Positions 34,603-43,686 of a stretch of 64,000 nt of DNA are shown one piece after another (position 1 is the stretch's first letter; the number at the start of each line of letters is the position of its first letter). Both the position numbers and the translations under genes were made by a program. This DNA is from CAZUXY01 sp964624235 (GTDB lineage: Bacteria > Spirochaetota > UBA4802 > UBA5368): the NCBI GenBank assembly GCA_964624235.1, contig CAZUXY010000002.1:55175-119174 (forward strand). Direction: 5' to 3'. The notes beneath the pieces were generated by a model. It made no database searches, had not been told where the DNA came from, and saw only the letters and a list, made by a program, of their open reading frames with translations.

Positions 34603-35670
34603 ATGGATAATGCCTGTGATGTAAACCGGCTCGACAGACAGCGTCTGACTGAATCCGTTAAGGGAGCGGGGTGAGCTTCGAAGATAGGGCCGGCGGAGCT
34701 GGCCCTGGTAATGAAAAGCCTCGATATCCCCTATGACGCCAGGGTCATCGTTGGGATGGAAACCGGCGACGACGCGGGTGTGTACCGCTTGACGGAAGAT
34801 ATCGCCCTTATTCAGACGGTGGATTTTTTCACCCCCATCGTGGATGATCCTTTTGTCTTCGGTCAGATAGCCGTGGCCAACGGCCTTTCTGATGTGTACG
34901 CCATGGGTGGGAGGCCCCTTACCGCCTTGAATATAATCGCCTTTCCCTTGCAGAAATTCAGTCTCGAGGTTATGGGCCGCATAATGGACGGGGGTCTGAG
35001 TATTCTGAAAAAAGCGGGAGTTCAGCTACTTGGCGGCCACAGCGTGGAAGACGAAGAGCTGAAATACGGTGTGGCGGTGACCGGGTTGGTGCATCCCGAC
35101 AGGGTACTGAAAAACCGGGGACTCCGCGACGGGGACGTACTTGTCTTTACCAAGCCTCTCGGCACCGGCATCATCGGTACGGTACTTAAGGGCGGCCCCA
35201 TCGATTCATTGATATACGATCCGTTTGTGAATTCCATGGTAACCCTGAACGCCGCCGCGGCGGAAGCGGCGGTAAAATATGACATCCATGCCTGTACCGA
35301 TGTGACGGGTTTCGGACTCATGGGGCATCTGAAGGAAATGCTGGCCGGCGATCCCCTTTCCGTAATGGTTGAGTCATCGAAACTCCCCGTTCTGCCTGGG
35401 GCACTGGAATATGCCGCCATGGGAATGATACCCGGCGGTCTGTACCGCAACCGGGACCATGTCGGTGGTCTCTGTGATGTGTCTCCGGGGGTTAAAAGGG
35501 AAATCGCCGACCTCGTATTCGATCCCCAGACTTCCGGGGGATTACTGCTGTCGCTTACCCCTCCGGAAGCCGCCCTGCTTGTGGAAGATCTTCACCGCAC
35601 GGGATGTACGTATGCCGGGATAATCGGGAAGGTCGAGCGGAGCGCGAAACAGAAACTCATACTGGTGTAA
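34603..35670 (+). CDS. selD: Selenide, water dikinase SelD, itself a selenoprotein (UGA = Sec24)
   Basis: Reading in frame from ATG 34603 gives 355 codons, the usual SelD length, interrupted only by TGA at 34672-34674. The context is VKGAG-U-ASKIGPAEL, which aligns with the catalytic GAG(C/U)GxKI motif: the TGA sits at the catalytic Cys/Sec and the essential Lys follows at K27. A SECIS-like hairpin (AGGGCC/GGCCCT, loop GGCGGAGCT) starts 11 bases after the TGA. SelD makes selenophosphate from selenide and ATP. AAGGAGG at 34581 is 15 bases before the ATG, longer than ideal. A conventional caller would start at 34711 and lose the active site. Confidence 0.93.
34686..34706 (+). promoter_or_regulatory. 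Bacterial SECIS-like hairpin in selD
   Basis: A perfect six-base stem AGGGCC (34686-34691) with GGCCCT (34701-34706) encloses a nine-base loop starting with GG. It lies 11 bases after the UGA, within the distance bacterial SECIS elements need for SelB binding. SelB is encoded downstream. Confidence 0.75.
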
Positions 35671-35704
35671 CACCATACCCCCGCTAAGGGGAAACGCCGC
35701 CCGA

Positions 35705-36244
35705 TCAGGCGTTGCCCCCTCCTGAAATGAATCCTTTCGACGGGGGACCGGTATCGGCCGGCGTTCCGGCGATGCGGGCCAGATACGAGGCGCCCAGTTT
35801 TTCCAGATGGTCGCTTACATTATCGAAATAGTTGAAATGCTCCTGCTCCTCGTCGATGACGGTCTCAAACAGCTTCATGGTGCCGCTGTCGCCGTTTTCG
35901 CGGCAGACCAGAACGAACTGGTTGTAGATGTCTATCGTATCGTCTTCCAGTTTGGCGTCAAAGGGGAACACGGCGTCCACCTTCTGTCCCTTTTCCACCT
36001 TGTCGGCCGGATCGGTGGTGGGCTCTCCGCCCAGTTCCTTGATCCTTTCGGCGAACATTTCGGCGTGCCGCATCTCGTCAATGGCGATAAGCTTTATATT
36101 CGCCGCCAGCTCGCCGTAGTCGCTGTCGTCCAGGTTGTAATGCTGGTTCATGTACTGATGTATGGCGTGAAGCTCCATCGACCGGGCCTTGTTCAACACT
36201 TCGATAACTTTCTTTTTGCGTTCGTCTTTTGATGCCTGGGCCAT
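35705..36244 (-). CDS. Bacterioferritin-like protein
   Basis: A 179-residue ferritin-like four-helix protein. Di-iron ligands are visible as Glu in SMELHAIHQY, the ExxH of AIDEMRHAEMF and the second ExxH in IDEEQEHFNYF. The Met in DEMRHAE corresponds to the haem ligand Met52 of Escherichia coli Bfr. It is about 20 residues longer than Bfr because of an inserted acidic loop (DPADKVEKGQKVDAVFP) and a Gly-rich C-terminal tail. It probably oxidises and stores iron in a cage. GGAGG precedes the ATG, and it is convergent with selD. Confidence 0.85.
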   Translation of the reverse strand: MAQASKDERKKKVIEVLNKARSMELHAIHQYMNQHYNLDDSDYGELAANIKLIAIDEMRHAEMFAERIKELGGEPTTDPADKVEKGQKVDAVFPFDAKLEDDTIDIYNQFVLVCRENGDSGTMKLFETVIDEEQEHFNYFDNVSDHLEKLGASYLARIAGTPADTGPPSKGFISGGGNA

Positions 36245-36628
36245 TATACACCTCCGTTGAATTTTAATGATGCGTTATTATGGTCCTTTTACGCTGTGAC
36301 CGATGCGGTGAATGTCGTGTCCATCACCAAGAATAACCCGGGCCGACTTCCCGCGTTCCGTAATATCTAGAAAACCGGGGACTTCCGGTATTTTACCAGT
36401 TTAACTGCTGTTGGGGAATTGTAAATGATCGAACTCATTTTTAAAATGATAATATGACGCCTAACAGGTCAACAGGAATTTTTATAATTTTAGAATATTC
36501 TTTAGTGTGTATAAAATTCAGCATGAATTGTGCCTTGAAAAAAACAAACCCTGATATGAGCATTACTGTCACACCGGCATGGTTTCTGAATATTAAACTA
36601 TAATGAATATACTGAAAGAGTGTGCTTT
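36245..36628. other. AT-rich divergent gap
   Basis: About 380 bases between the divergent bacterioferritin and regulator genes, with no gene. It probably holds both promoters. I see no iron-box, RNA gene or strong inverted repeat. Confidence 0.4.
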
Positions 36629-37582
36629 ATGCGTATAGACAGAATGCTGGCCATTACCGTGATGCTGCTCAACCGGCAAAGGATAAGCGCGCGGGAGCTG
36701 GCGGATAAATTCGAGGTTTCGGTCAGAACCATATATCGCGATATCGACGCGATCAACCTTGCGGGTATTCCGGTGGTTTCGTACTCCGGCAACAACGGCG
36801 GTTTCGGGATCATGGAAAACTACAAGATCGATCGGCAGGTACTTACCCTTAACGATATGGTCGCCCTTCTATCGGCGTTAAAGGGAATCAGTACTTCCAT
36901 GGATTACCGTGAGCTGGATACGGCCATTGAAAAGATCAACAGCCTGCTCCCCAGGGACCGTAACGGCGGGGGAATGCCGGTAACCGAGCAGCTGGTGATC
37001 GATATACTGCCCTGGGGGTTCCGTAAAAAACAGAAGGAATACCTTCAACTGGTGCATCGTGCGATTTATCGCCTGCAACTCCTGGAATTCAGCTATAAGA
37101 ATTCCCGCGGGGAGGAGAAGCGTCGTGTGATCGAGCCCATGACGCTGCTGTTCAAGGGATACGCATGGTATCTTTTCGGCTATTGCAGAATGAAAAAAGA
37201 TTTTCGTATCTTTCGGCTCTCGCGTATCAGCGGGCTTAATACCATGGAAGAGGGGTTTGTGCGCCGGGATGTATCCTACAGGGCCTACATGCAGGAGGAT
37301 GAGGCCGCCACGGGCATGGTCGATCTGATTATCAGGTTTGCTCCCCGCATGAGGTATCGCGTTGAGGATTACTTCGACGAAAATCAGATCACCGTCGGCG
37401 AAGACGGATCCGTTACGGTCAGGGCATCTTTTCCCGAGGATGAATGGATTTATTCGATGTTGCTCAGTTATGGTGAAAATGCCGAAGTCATCGCACCCCG
37501 GCGCGTAAGGGACCTGCTGCGGGAAAAATCGAAAAAAATCTGCGCGCTTTACAAACCTGACACAGTGGTGTCACGGTCATGA
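36629..37582 (+). CDS. YafY-type HTH/WYL transcriptional regulator
   Basis: 317 residues. An N-terminal DeoR-like winged helix-turn-helix (ISARELADKFEVSVRTIYRD) is followed by the NGGFGI wing and a WYL domain (about 140-225) with the YAWYLFGYCRMKKDFRIFRL pattern, and by a C-terminal WCX-like part. WYL domains bind nucleic acid or nucleotide-like ligands. The ATG at 36629 (MRIDRML) is preferred over a GTG at 36620. The next two genes follow closely in the same direction, so it may regulate its own cluster. Confidence 0.88.
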   Translation: MRIDRMLAITVMLLNRQRISARELADKFEVSVRTIYRDIDAINLAGIPVVSYSGNNGGFGIMENYKIDRQVLTLNDMVALLSALKGISTSMDYRELDTAIEKINSLLPRDRNGGGMPVTEQLVIDILPWGFRKKQKEYLQLVHRAIYRLQLLEFSYKNSRGEEKRRVIEPMTLLFKGYAWYLFGYCRMKKDFRIFRLSRISGLNTMEEGFVRRDVSYRAYMQEDEAATGMVDLIIRFAPRMRYRVEDYFDENQITVGEDGSVTVRASFPEDEWIYSMLLSYGENAEVIAPRRVRDLLREKSKKICALYKPDTVVSRS

Positions 37583-37620
37583 GGTACTCTGGCTGCAGTT
37601 ATTACAACAGGAGGTAATTC

Positions 37621-37869
37621 ATGAGTACGTCATGTCAATCATGCGGTATGCCCCTTGCGGCAGACGCGGCACAGGGGGTTTACTGCGGCTTTTGCGTCGA
37701 TGAGGCGGGCAGGCTTCGGCAAAAAGAACAGGTTCAAACGGGGATAGCCCGCTGGCTGGAAGGATTCGCGCCTGAAGGTACCGGGGCCGATTTCATGGAA
37801 AGGGCCGGGCACTACATGAAAGCAATGCCGGCTTGGGCTGAAAAATTACAGGGTGCGGGAGGAAAATGA
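37621..37869 (+). CDS. Small zinc-ribbon protein
   Basis: 82 residues with SCQSCGMPL and YCGFC giving two CxxC pairs, a putative zinc ribbon of the type found beside bacterial regulators. It has a short helical C-terminus. AGGAGG precedes the ATG. It overlaps the next membrane-protein gene by four bases. The function is unknown, but it often travels with transcriptional regulators, as here. Confidence 0.75.
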   Translation: MSTSCQSCGMPLAADAAQGVYCGFCVDEAGRLRQKEQVQTGIARWLEGFAPEGTGADFMERAGHYMKAMPAWAEKLQGAGGK

Positions 37870-38228
37870 TGAAGAGACTGATCGTCGCGTCGATTTCGGG
37901 ATTTCTCTGCGGTTTGATCTGCTTCGGCCTTGCCTCACGCGGTACGGGCGATTTTCCGTTTCCGGTAATACTGCAGATAGTTGCCAGCCGTACGCTGATC
38001 GGGGTGGCCATAGGCATCAGCTGCGTACGGCTGGGCCACTGGTCGATACACGGACTGGTAATGGGACTGCTGTTCAGCATCCCTCTGGCGTTCAGCGGCC
38101 TCATGGCGCCGGAAAATCCCCAGTTCAGCAAAACCGGCATATTCACAAGTACGCTGATCATGGGAATGGTATACGGGTTTTGTATAGAACTGGTAACGTC
38201 GCTGGTTTTCAGGGCCAGGAGCAGATGA
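37866..38228 (+). CDS. Small integral membrane protein
   Basis: 120 residues with four hydrophobic segments (about 5-25, 40-58, 65-83, 92-112), a short conserved-looking loop (GHWSIHG) and a basic tail. No signature is recognised. Its ATG overlaps the stop of the zinc-ribbon gene, so regulator, zinc ribbon and membrane protein form one transcription unit that ends at the hairpin at 38287. Confidence 0.7.
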   Translation: MMKRLIVASISGFLCGLICFGLASRGTGDFPFPVILQIVASRTLIGVAIGISCVRLGHWSIHGLVMGLLFSIPLAFSGLMAPENPQFSKTGIFTSTLIMGMVYGFCIELVTSLVFRARSR

Positions 38229-38286
38229 TCACGCGCCTTTAACCCTGAGCGTCAGCGAAAGGATCGTGCGGTCGTTATGTAATGTT

Positions 38287-38316
38287 AAAAGGGTGTTCCA
38301 TTAAGAACACCCTTTT
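38287..38316 (+). terminator. Terminator hairpin after the WYL cluster
   Basis: AAAAGGGTGTTC, loop CATTAA and GAACACCCTTTT form a perfect 12-bp stem that ends in TTTT. It is symmetrical, so it could act on both strands. Confidence 0.75.
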
Positions 38317-38348
38317 CGCTCCAGACAGCGCAGAGCGTGGTAAAATAT

Positions 38349-38377
38349 TTGACATGTCATCGAAGACTGCATATTTC
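38349..38377 (+). promoter_or_regulatory. Candidate sigma-70 promoter for tRNA-Sec/selA/selB
   Basis: Perfect TTGACA, a 17-base spacer and TATTTC lie about 30 bases before the tRNA-Sec 5' end and directly after the terminator hairpin. Confidence 0.55.
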
Positions 38378-38405
38378 TTGTATACCATCTTTTTTAAATC
38401 CAAAT

Positions 38406-38497
38406 GGAAGCGGATGGGGTCCGGTGGCCCCCGCGGTCTTCAAAACCGTAGACTGCAATATATTGCAGTGGCAGGTTCGATTCCTGCCCCTTCCGCA
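38406..38497 (+). tRNA. selC: Selenocysteine tRNA, anticodon UCA
   Basis: The gene folds as tRNA-Sec. The D arm is GGGG/CCCC, the anticodon stem carries loop CTTCAAA with TCA, the long variable arm is ACTGCAA-TATA-TTGCAGT and the T arm is GCAGG-TTCGATT-CCTGC. The 5' end GGAAG pairs with CTTCC. The acceptor stem has one apparent C:C mismatch, and 3' CCA is not fully encoded (GCA). It lies 12 bases before selA, whose product charges it, and probably shares the selAB transcript. Confidence 0.9.
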
Positions 38498-38509
38498 TAG
38501 GCAGAACCA

Positions 38510-39904
38510 ATGGAAGAAACCGCCGACATCCTGCGCCGCATTCCACAGGTTGAAAAGCTGCTTCAATCGAAAGAGATACGCGGTTTTATCAGGGTAATAG
38601 GACACAACGTGGTTGCCGGGATAATCAAGGAAGAAGTGGCCCGGTTCAGGGAGATACTGAAAGTCAGGAACGGCGCAGACATGGGGGACCTGATAAACAA
38701 CGTGATCGCCGGCTGCGAACTGAAACGGCTCGAAAAACTGCAGAGGGTCATCAACGGAACAGGCATCATCATTCATACGAACCTGGGCCGTTCGCCCCTC
38801 GGCACGGACACACTGGATGATTTAACGAAAGCGCTTTCCGGTTACTGTAACCTGGAACTCTACCTCCCTGAAAAAAAGCGCGGACGCCGCGGGGGTTTTG
38901 CCGAGGGACTTTTAAGTTCCCTTGCCGGCGCAGAAGACGCACTGATTGTCAACAACAACGCCGCATGTGTTTTCCTGATTTTAAAGGAATTCGGTGACGG
39001 TAGGGAAGTGATCGTCTCACGCGGTGAACTGGTGCAGATCGGCGGCGGCTTCAGGATACCCGATATCATGAAACAGACGGGGGCGTCCCTGGTGGAGGTG
39101 GGCACCACCAACATCACCACCATTGAGGATTACCGAAACGCCGTTAACGATAACACCGCCATGATATTCTCCGCTCACCGATCGAACTTCCGCATGGAGG
39201 GTTTCAGCTCTGGACCTGAGATGAGGGAGATCGCCGCCTTGAAATCCGACGCCGTACTTTACGTGAGAGATCTGGGCAGCGGCAACGTGGTACACGATAC
39301 CCGGCTGCCCTCGTCTTTCGAGGTTACGGTTGAACATGAGCTGTCGCAGGGGGCAGACCTCGTATGTTTCAGCGGCGACAAGCTTCTGGGGGCCTGCCAG
39401 GCCGGGATTATCGTGGGCAGACGGGATCTGATCGCCCGACTGAAGAAGAACCCTCTTTTGAGAATGATCAGGGTCGACAAGATCACCTACTTTCTTTTAC
39501 AGGAAACCCTGCTGAAATACGTGAACGGACAAACCGATGAGGTAAAACTCTGGTCGATAATCCACCAGAACAGGGATGACCTGGGGAAAAGGATTAACAG
39601 GCTGATGCGTCTCATTTCATCGCCTCGCAGGAAAGAGTTTCTTGTGAGGACTTCACTGAAAAGCACGTACGGTGGGGGATCCATGCCGGGAAGCACTATA
39701 GAGAGCACGGGGCTGCGGGTTCGATTACCCGGAAAGAATGCCGAAGAGATCATTGCCTTCCTTACACGGCAGGAGGTGCCGGTGGTGGGTTATATTGAGG
39801 GCAATGATTGTATACTTGATTTTATGACCATCTTTGATGCGGACCTCAAAGATCTCGCCCGGGCATTGAACCTGCTTATCGCCCGTACCGTCGGAGCCGG
39901 CTGA
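38510..39904 (+). CDS. selA: L-seryl-tRNA(Sec) selenium transferase
   Basis: 464 residues, the normal SelA length. The N-terminal tRNA-binding region precedes the PLP fold. The PLP lysine is in FSGDKLLGACQAG (about residue 290), the phosphate-binding and substrate segments include IIHTNLGRSPLG, and the C-terminal domain has STYGGGSMPG. SelA converts Ser-tRNA(Sec) to Sec-tRNA(Sec) with selenophosphate from SelD. It is encoded just after tRNA-Sec and its stop overlaps the ATG of selB. Confidence 0.97.
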   Translation: MEETADILRRIPQVEKLLQSKEIRGFIRVIGHNVVAGIIKEEVARFREILKVRNGADMGDLINNVIAGCELKRLEKLQRVINGTGIIIHTNLGRSPLGTDTLDDLTKALSGYCNLELYLPEKKRGRRGGFAEGLLSSLAGAEDALIVNNNAACVFLILKEFGDGREVIVSRGELVQIGGGFRIPDIMKQTGASLVEVGTTNITTIEDYRNAVNDNTAMIFSAHRSNFRMEGFSSGPEMREIAALKSDAVLYVRDLGSGNVVHDTRLPSSFEVTVEHELSQGADLVCFSGDKLLGACQAGIIVGRRDLIARLKKNPLLRMIRVDKITYFLLQETLLKYVNGQTDEVKLWSIIHQNRDDLGKRINRLMRLISSPRRKEFLVRTSLKSTYGGGSMPGSTIESTGLRVRLPGKNAEEIIAFLTRQEVPVVGYIEGNDCILDFMTIFDADLKDLARALNLLIARTVGAG

Positions 39905-41727
39905 TGTATATCGTCGGTACCGCCGGGCACATTGACCACGGGAAAACCAGCCTCATCAAAGCGCTCACCGGCATTGATTGCGACCGTCTGCCCGAAGAAA
40001 AAGAACGGGAAATGACCATCGACATCGGTTTCGCCCGCATCGAATACCCGAAATTCGGTACGGTGAGCATTATCGACGTTCCAGGGCACGAAAGGTTCAT
40101 TCGTAACATGGTGGCCGGCGCCTGGGGTATGGACCTTGCGCTTCTGGTTGTTGCGGTGGATGACGGCTGGATGCCCCAGACGGAAGATCACTTCCGCGTA
40201 CTGTCGCTGCTCGGGGTAGAGAGGATGGTGGCGGTGCTGAACAAGATAGACCTTGCCGATGCCGAAATGATCGCGTTCGTCGAGGAGGAGGTGAGGGAAA
40301 AGGTTCGAGCATCGCGGTTTTCAGGTGCCGACCTGGCCAGGGTCTCGTCACGAACCGGCGGGGGGATCCCTGAGCTCCGGGAGCTCATATTAAAAAATCT
40401 TAAAATGCTGGCAAAAGCGGCGGATTCGCGGAAACCCTATCTTTTTGTGGACCGGGTATTTGCGGCAAAAGGGTACGGCACTGTGGTCACCGGGACACTG
40501 AAAAACGGATCGTTCCATGACGATGATTCCGTTGTAGTACTGCCGGAAGGCAGGGAGGTGAGGATAAAGAAGATCGAAAGCCATAACCGGGAAATCCCTG
40601 AGGGTGTACCCTCCCAGAGGACCGCCCTGAATCTTGCCGGCATATCCTCTGATGAAATACACAGGGGCCATATCGTCGTAAGGAACAATTTTTTTACGGA
40701 TTCCCCAGAGTTCATAGCGAGAATCGAGTTGCTGGACAGGGTAAGGGAAATAAAAAACAATACGGGGGTTGAAGTCCTCATAGGAACAGAGTCTCTGAAG
40801 GCAAAACTCATTTTTATTAATAATGCGCCAGAGGGGAGGAATCCATTTAACGCGCGAATCAAACCGGAAAAGCCGTGGCACTGTTTTCCTGGACAGCATT
40901 TTGTCCTGACCAGGCCAGGCGGTTACCGCGTTATGGGCGGTGGAACGGTTGTCCTGCCGGACTACCGTTCTCTTCCGTCTCGACGTGCGGCACACCTGTT
41001 CCTCCCGCTGATATGTACCGGTAATGCTGAAGAATTGCTGCTGTACACGGTTTCGGCGCACGGGTTTATCCCGGAAAAACGTCTTGAGTCAATGTTTCCA
41101 CAAAGCGCAAAGGTTCTCGAAAAGATGATTGTGTCACTGATTGATACGGAAAAACTATTGCGGAAGGGTGAATATATTGTTGAAGGACGTTACTACAAAG
41201 AAACCGCCGAAAAAATAGCGGAAGCGGTAAAGGGAACCATAGGACTCAAACTCAGGGAGATAGCCGATAAGGCCGGTATAAACGCTGATTTCTGCCGTGA
41301 AATTATGGCGTATGTCGCTGAAGAATACGGCATGGTGGAAAAAGACGGGAAGTATTTCACGGGAAGTGCAGTCACTCCCGAAACGCTCCCGCACGCAATG
41401 AAATCCGCTTTAGCGGGCATCGAACGGAACGGTATCGAGGGAATTGAGCTTGAACGGGTTTCTGATGAGGCATTCAAGAAACTGATCAAGGACCTGGTAA
41501 AGCTTGATCTTGCAGTCAGTCTGGACGGGAACATCATTCTGCACAGGAGTGTATATGAGGACCTGAAAGAAAAGATAATGGCCCTCTTCGCAAAACTCGA
41601 ACGCATAACCGTACCAGACGCCAAAGATGCGACCTCACTCTCGCGAAAATATATTATTCCACTGCTGAACAGGATTGAAGGAGACGGCTTGATAAAACGG
41701 ATAGGCGATTTCAGGATCAAAGCGTAA
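39904..41727 (+). CDS. selB: Selenocysteine-specific elongation factor
   Basis: A 607-residue SelB. The GTPase domain shows GHIDHGKTSL, DVPGHERFIRN and NKIDLAD (G1, G3, G4). Two beta-barrel domains follow, and then C-terminal winged-helix modules (about 440-607) that bind the SECIS hairpin. SelB delivers Sec-tRNA(Sec) to UGA codons with a SECIS, such as the one in selD upstream. The ATG overlaps the selA stop codon, so the two are coupled. Confidence 0.96.
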   Translation: MYIVGTAGHIDHGKTSLIKALTGIDCDRLPEEKEREMTIDIGFARIEYPKFGTVSIIDVPGHERFIRNMVAGAWGMDLALLVVAVDDGWMPQTEDHFRVLSLLGVERMVAVLNKIDLADAEMIAFVEEEVREKVRASRFSGADLARVSSRTGGGIPELRELILKNLKMLAKAADSRKPYLFVDRVFAAKGYGTVVTGTLKNGSFHDDDSVVVLPEGREVRIKKIESHNREIPEGVPSQRTALNLAGISSDEIHRGHIVVRNNFFTDSPEFIARIELLDRVREIKNNTGVEVLIGTESLKAKLIFINNAPEGRNPFNARIKPEKPWHCFPGQHFVLTRPGGYRVMGGGTVVLPDYRSLPSRRAAHLFLPLICTGNAEELLLYTVSAHGFIPEKRLESMFPQSAKVLEKMIVSLIDTEKLLRKGEYIVEGRYYKETAEKIAEAVKGTIGLKLREIADKAGINADFCREIMAYVAEEYGMVEKDGKYFTGSAVTPETLPHAMKSALAGIERNGIEGIELERVSDEAFKKLIKDLVKLDLAVSLDGNIILHRSVYEDLKEKIMALFAKLERITVPDAKDATSLSRKYIIPLLNRIEGDGLIKRIGDFRIKA

Positions 41728-41845
41728 TATCATTGACAGCGGTCCGGATGTTTTACTACAATGAACAGACGTTTGTGCAATAGATGGTGTTCCATATTCC
41801 ATCATGCACGGCCATATATAAAAAAACCAACTATGGATTAGAGCT

Positions 41846-42898
41846 ATGGGAATCTTCAGGCCCAATATCGACCGTTTAGTGGAAACAAATGATACACCCG
41901 CGTTGATGAAGCTCCTTACACACCGCAAACCCGACATCAGACTGCAGGCGTTCATGGCCCTGGCGAGGAGCAGGGACGAGGCGGTGATTGCTCAGTTAAA
42001 AAATCTGCTCAACGACCGGGACCCTAAGGTGCGTGCGATTGCCACACTGAAGTTCGGAGACCTGGATGAACCGGGAATTATTGAAAATATTCGCGCCATA
42101 ATCGTCGCGGGTGCTACAAGGGATCAGATCGAAGCGTTGCGAATCCTGGCGGGAAGGGGCAGAACCGAGGACCTTGAAATATCACGGATTCTCTACATGG
42201 CTCTGAATGATAAGAAACCGCTGGTGAGACTGGAAGCAGTCAAAACCATGGGAGCGCTCAAGGACGGTTATTCGGTTGTCCACCTGCTGGATGTGCTGGA
42301 GGATAAAAGCTACCAGATGAGACAGCAGTCAGCACGTGCCCTGGGGGAGATCGGTGATGATTCCACCATACAGCCTCTTATCGGAGCACTGGTTGATAAC
42401 CATCCCGAGGTGCGCAAGGAAGCGCAGGAAGCGCTCAGGAAAATCGGGACCGAAAAAGCGTTAAAGGCCATTACCGATGCTCCTTTTATGCTGCTGGTAA
42501 AAAAGATGACAGAGGGGGAATTCATCCGGCGTGAGACCCTTCGCCAGATCGGTCAGAAGAAAATCCGTGAGGCGGTGCCGTTGCTTAAAAAAGCATGCCG
42601 GGATGAATATAAAAATGTCCGCCTGGAGGCGATCCGTTCGCTCGGCATTCTAAGGGACAAATCGTCGGTGGGGATACTCAGCAAACTGCTTGAGGATTCT
42701 TATCATGATGTACGCCTTGAGACCGTTAAGGCGCTGGAGAGGATTTTTGATCCGCAGGCTCTGGTTGCGCTGGAACGGGCCATGAAAGATCAGAACCACA
42801 ATGTACGCGACGAGGCACGAATAGGATACAATTCATTAAAATCCCGCATAGACCGTGCCTCGAAGAATAAAAACAAACCGTCCGGCGAAACCCCATGA
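41846..42898 (+). CDS. HEAT-repeat protein
   Basis: 350 residues built of about eight helical-hairpin repeats with the HEAT pattern, for example RKPDIRLQAFMALARSRDEA, KKPLVRLEAVKTMGALKD, YQMRQQSARALGEIGDDS and PEVRKEAQEALRKIG. No signal peptide or catalytic motif is present. HEAT arrays are protein-binding scaffolds; PBS-lyase-type repeats of this form occur widely without phycobilins. It overlaps coaX by four bases and is probably co-expressed with it. Confidence 0.88.
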   Translation: MGIFRPNIDRLVETNDTPALMKLLTHRKPDIRLQAFMALARSRDEAVIAQLKNLLNDRDPKVRAIATLKFGDLDEPGIIENIRAIIVAGATRDQIEALRILAGRGRTEDLEISRILYMALNDKKPLVRLEAVKTMGALKDGYSVVHLLDVLEDKSYQMRQQSARALGEIGDDSTIQPLIGALVDNHPEVRKEAQEALRKIGTEKALKAITDAPFMLLVKKMTEGEFIRRETLRQIGQKKIREAVPLLKKACRDEYKNVRLEAIRSLGILRDKSSVGILSKLLEDSYHDVRLETVKALERIFDPQALVALERAMKDQNHNVRDEARIGYNSLKSRIDRASKNKNKPSGETP

Positions 42899-43686
42899 TT
42901 TTGGGGTTCAATATAGGAAACAGTAATACGATACTCGGCGTGTACCGGGGGAATGAGTTTATCCCTGCGGTTACCTTCAGTTATCCAACCCACAGGCATG
43001 AAAAAGTCCCGATGCTTGAAGCCAGGATCCGCGGATTTTTGTCCAGGATTGAAGATGATAACTTTGATGACCAGGCAATCAGGGGTTTGGCGTTTTCAAG
43101 CGTAGTCCCTGAGCTGAATTCCCATTATCTGGCGCTCGGGAAGTTACTGGAATCGCGAAATGTACTTCAGATAGGTCCTCATTGCCTTCTCGGTATCACC
43201 ATAAATTATGATACTCCTGAAAATCTTGGTGTGGACCGCATTGTCAATGCGGAAGCCGCCTATCATGAATACCGGAGGGACAGCATTATCATAGACGCGG
43301 GGACGGCAGTCACTTTCTGCGTGCTCCACGGTGACGGGACCTATGATGGAGGTATAATCAGCCCGGGAGCGGGAATAAGCGGTGAGGCTCTGGCCAGGGA
43401 AACATCCCAGCTGGGCAGGGTCCCCCTGCAAAAACCCCCCTCTCTGGTGGCTAGAAACACGGTTGATGCCCTGAAATCAGGGTTGTTTTACGGATGGGTT
43501 GAAATGATTGATGGAATCTGCACTAGTATTGAACAATGGTATAATAAACCTTTTTTCAGGATATTGACCGGCGGATATGCTGAAATTCTGGGCGAGGAAC
43601 TCAGATTACGAAAGGAAACTCAAATAGATACACTGCTGACCATGAAGGGAATAATGAGGATTTATTCTCTCAATTACCCATCATGA
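42895..43686 (+). CDS. coaX: Type III pantothenate kinase
   Basis: 263 residues, the normal CoaX length. The conserved blocks GVDRIVNAEAAY, IIDAGTAVTFCVL, DGGIISPGAGIS and the C-terminal LTGGYAE are present. The N-terminal phosphate loop reads FNIGNSNT, where the family has DxGNT: the conserved Asp is Asn here. The second Asp (DAGTA) is intact. CoaX phosphorylates pantothenate, the first step of coenzyme A synthesis. The ATG overlaps the HEAT gene stop. It is the only CoA gene in view. Confidence 0.9.
   Translation: MILGFNIGNSNTILGVYRGNEFIPAVTFSYPTHRHEKVPMLEARIRGFLSRIEDDNFDDQAIRGLAFSSVVPELNSHYLALGKLLESRNVLQIGPHCLLGITINYDTPENLGVDRIVNAEAAYHEYRRDSIIIDAGTAVTFCVLHGDGTYDGGIISPGAGISGEALARETSQLGRVPLQKPPSLVARNTVDALKSGLFYGWVEMIDGICTSIEQWYNKPFFRILTGGYAEILGEELRLRKETQIDTLLTMKGIMRIYSLNYPS

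Noticed and set aside
34711..35670. SelD starting at ATG 34711
   Set aside because: It removes the catalytic Sec and Lys; the frame continues upstream through the UGA to ATG 34603.
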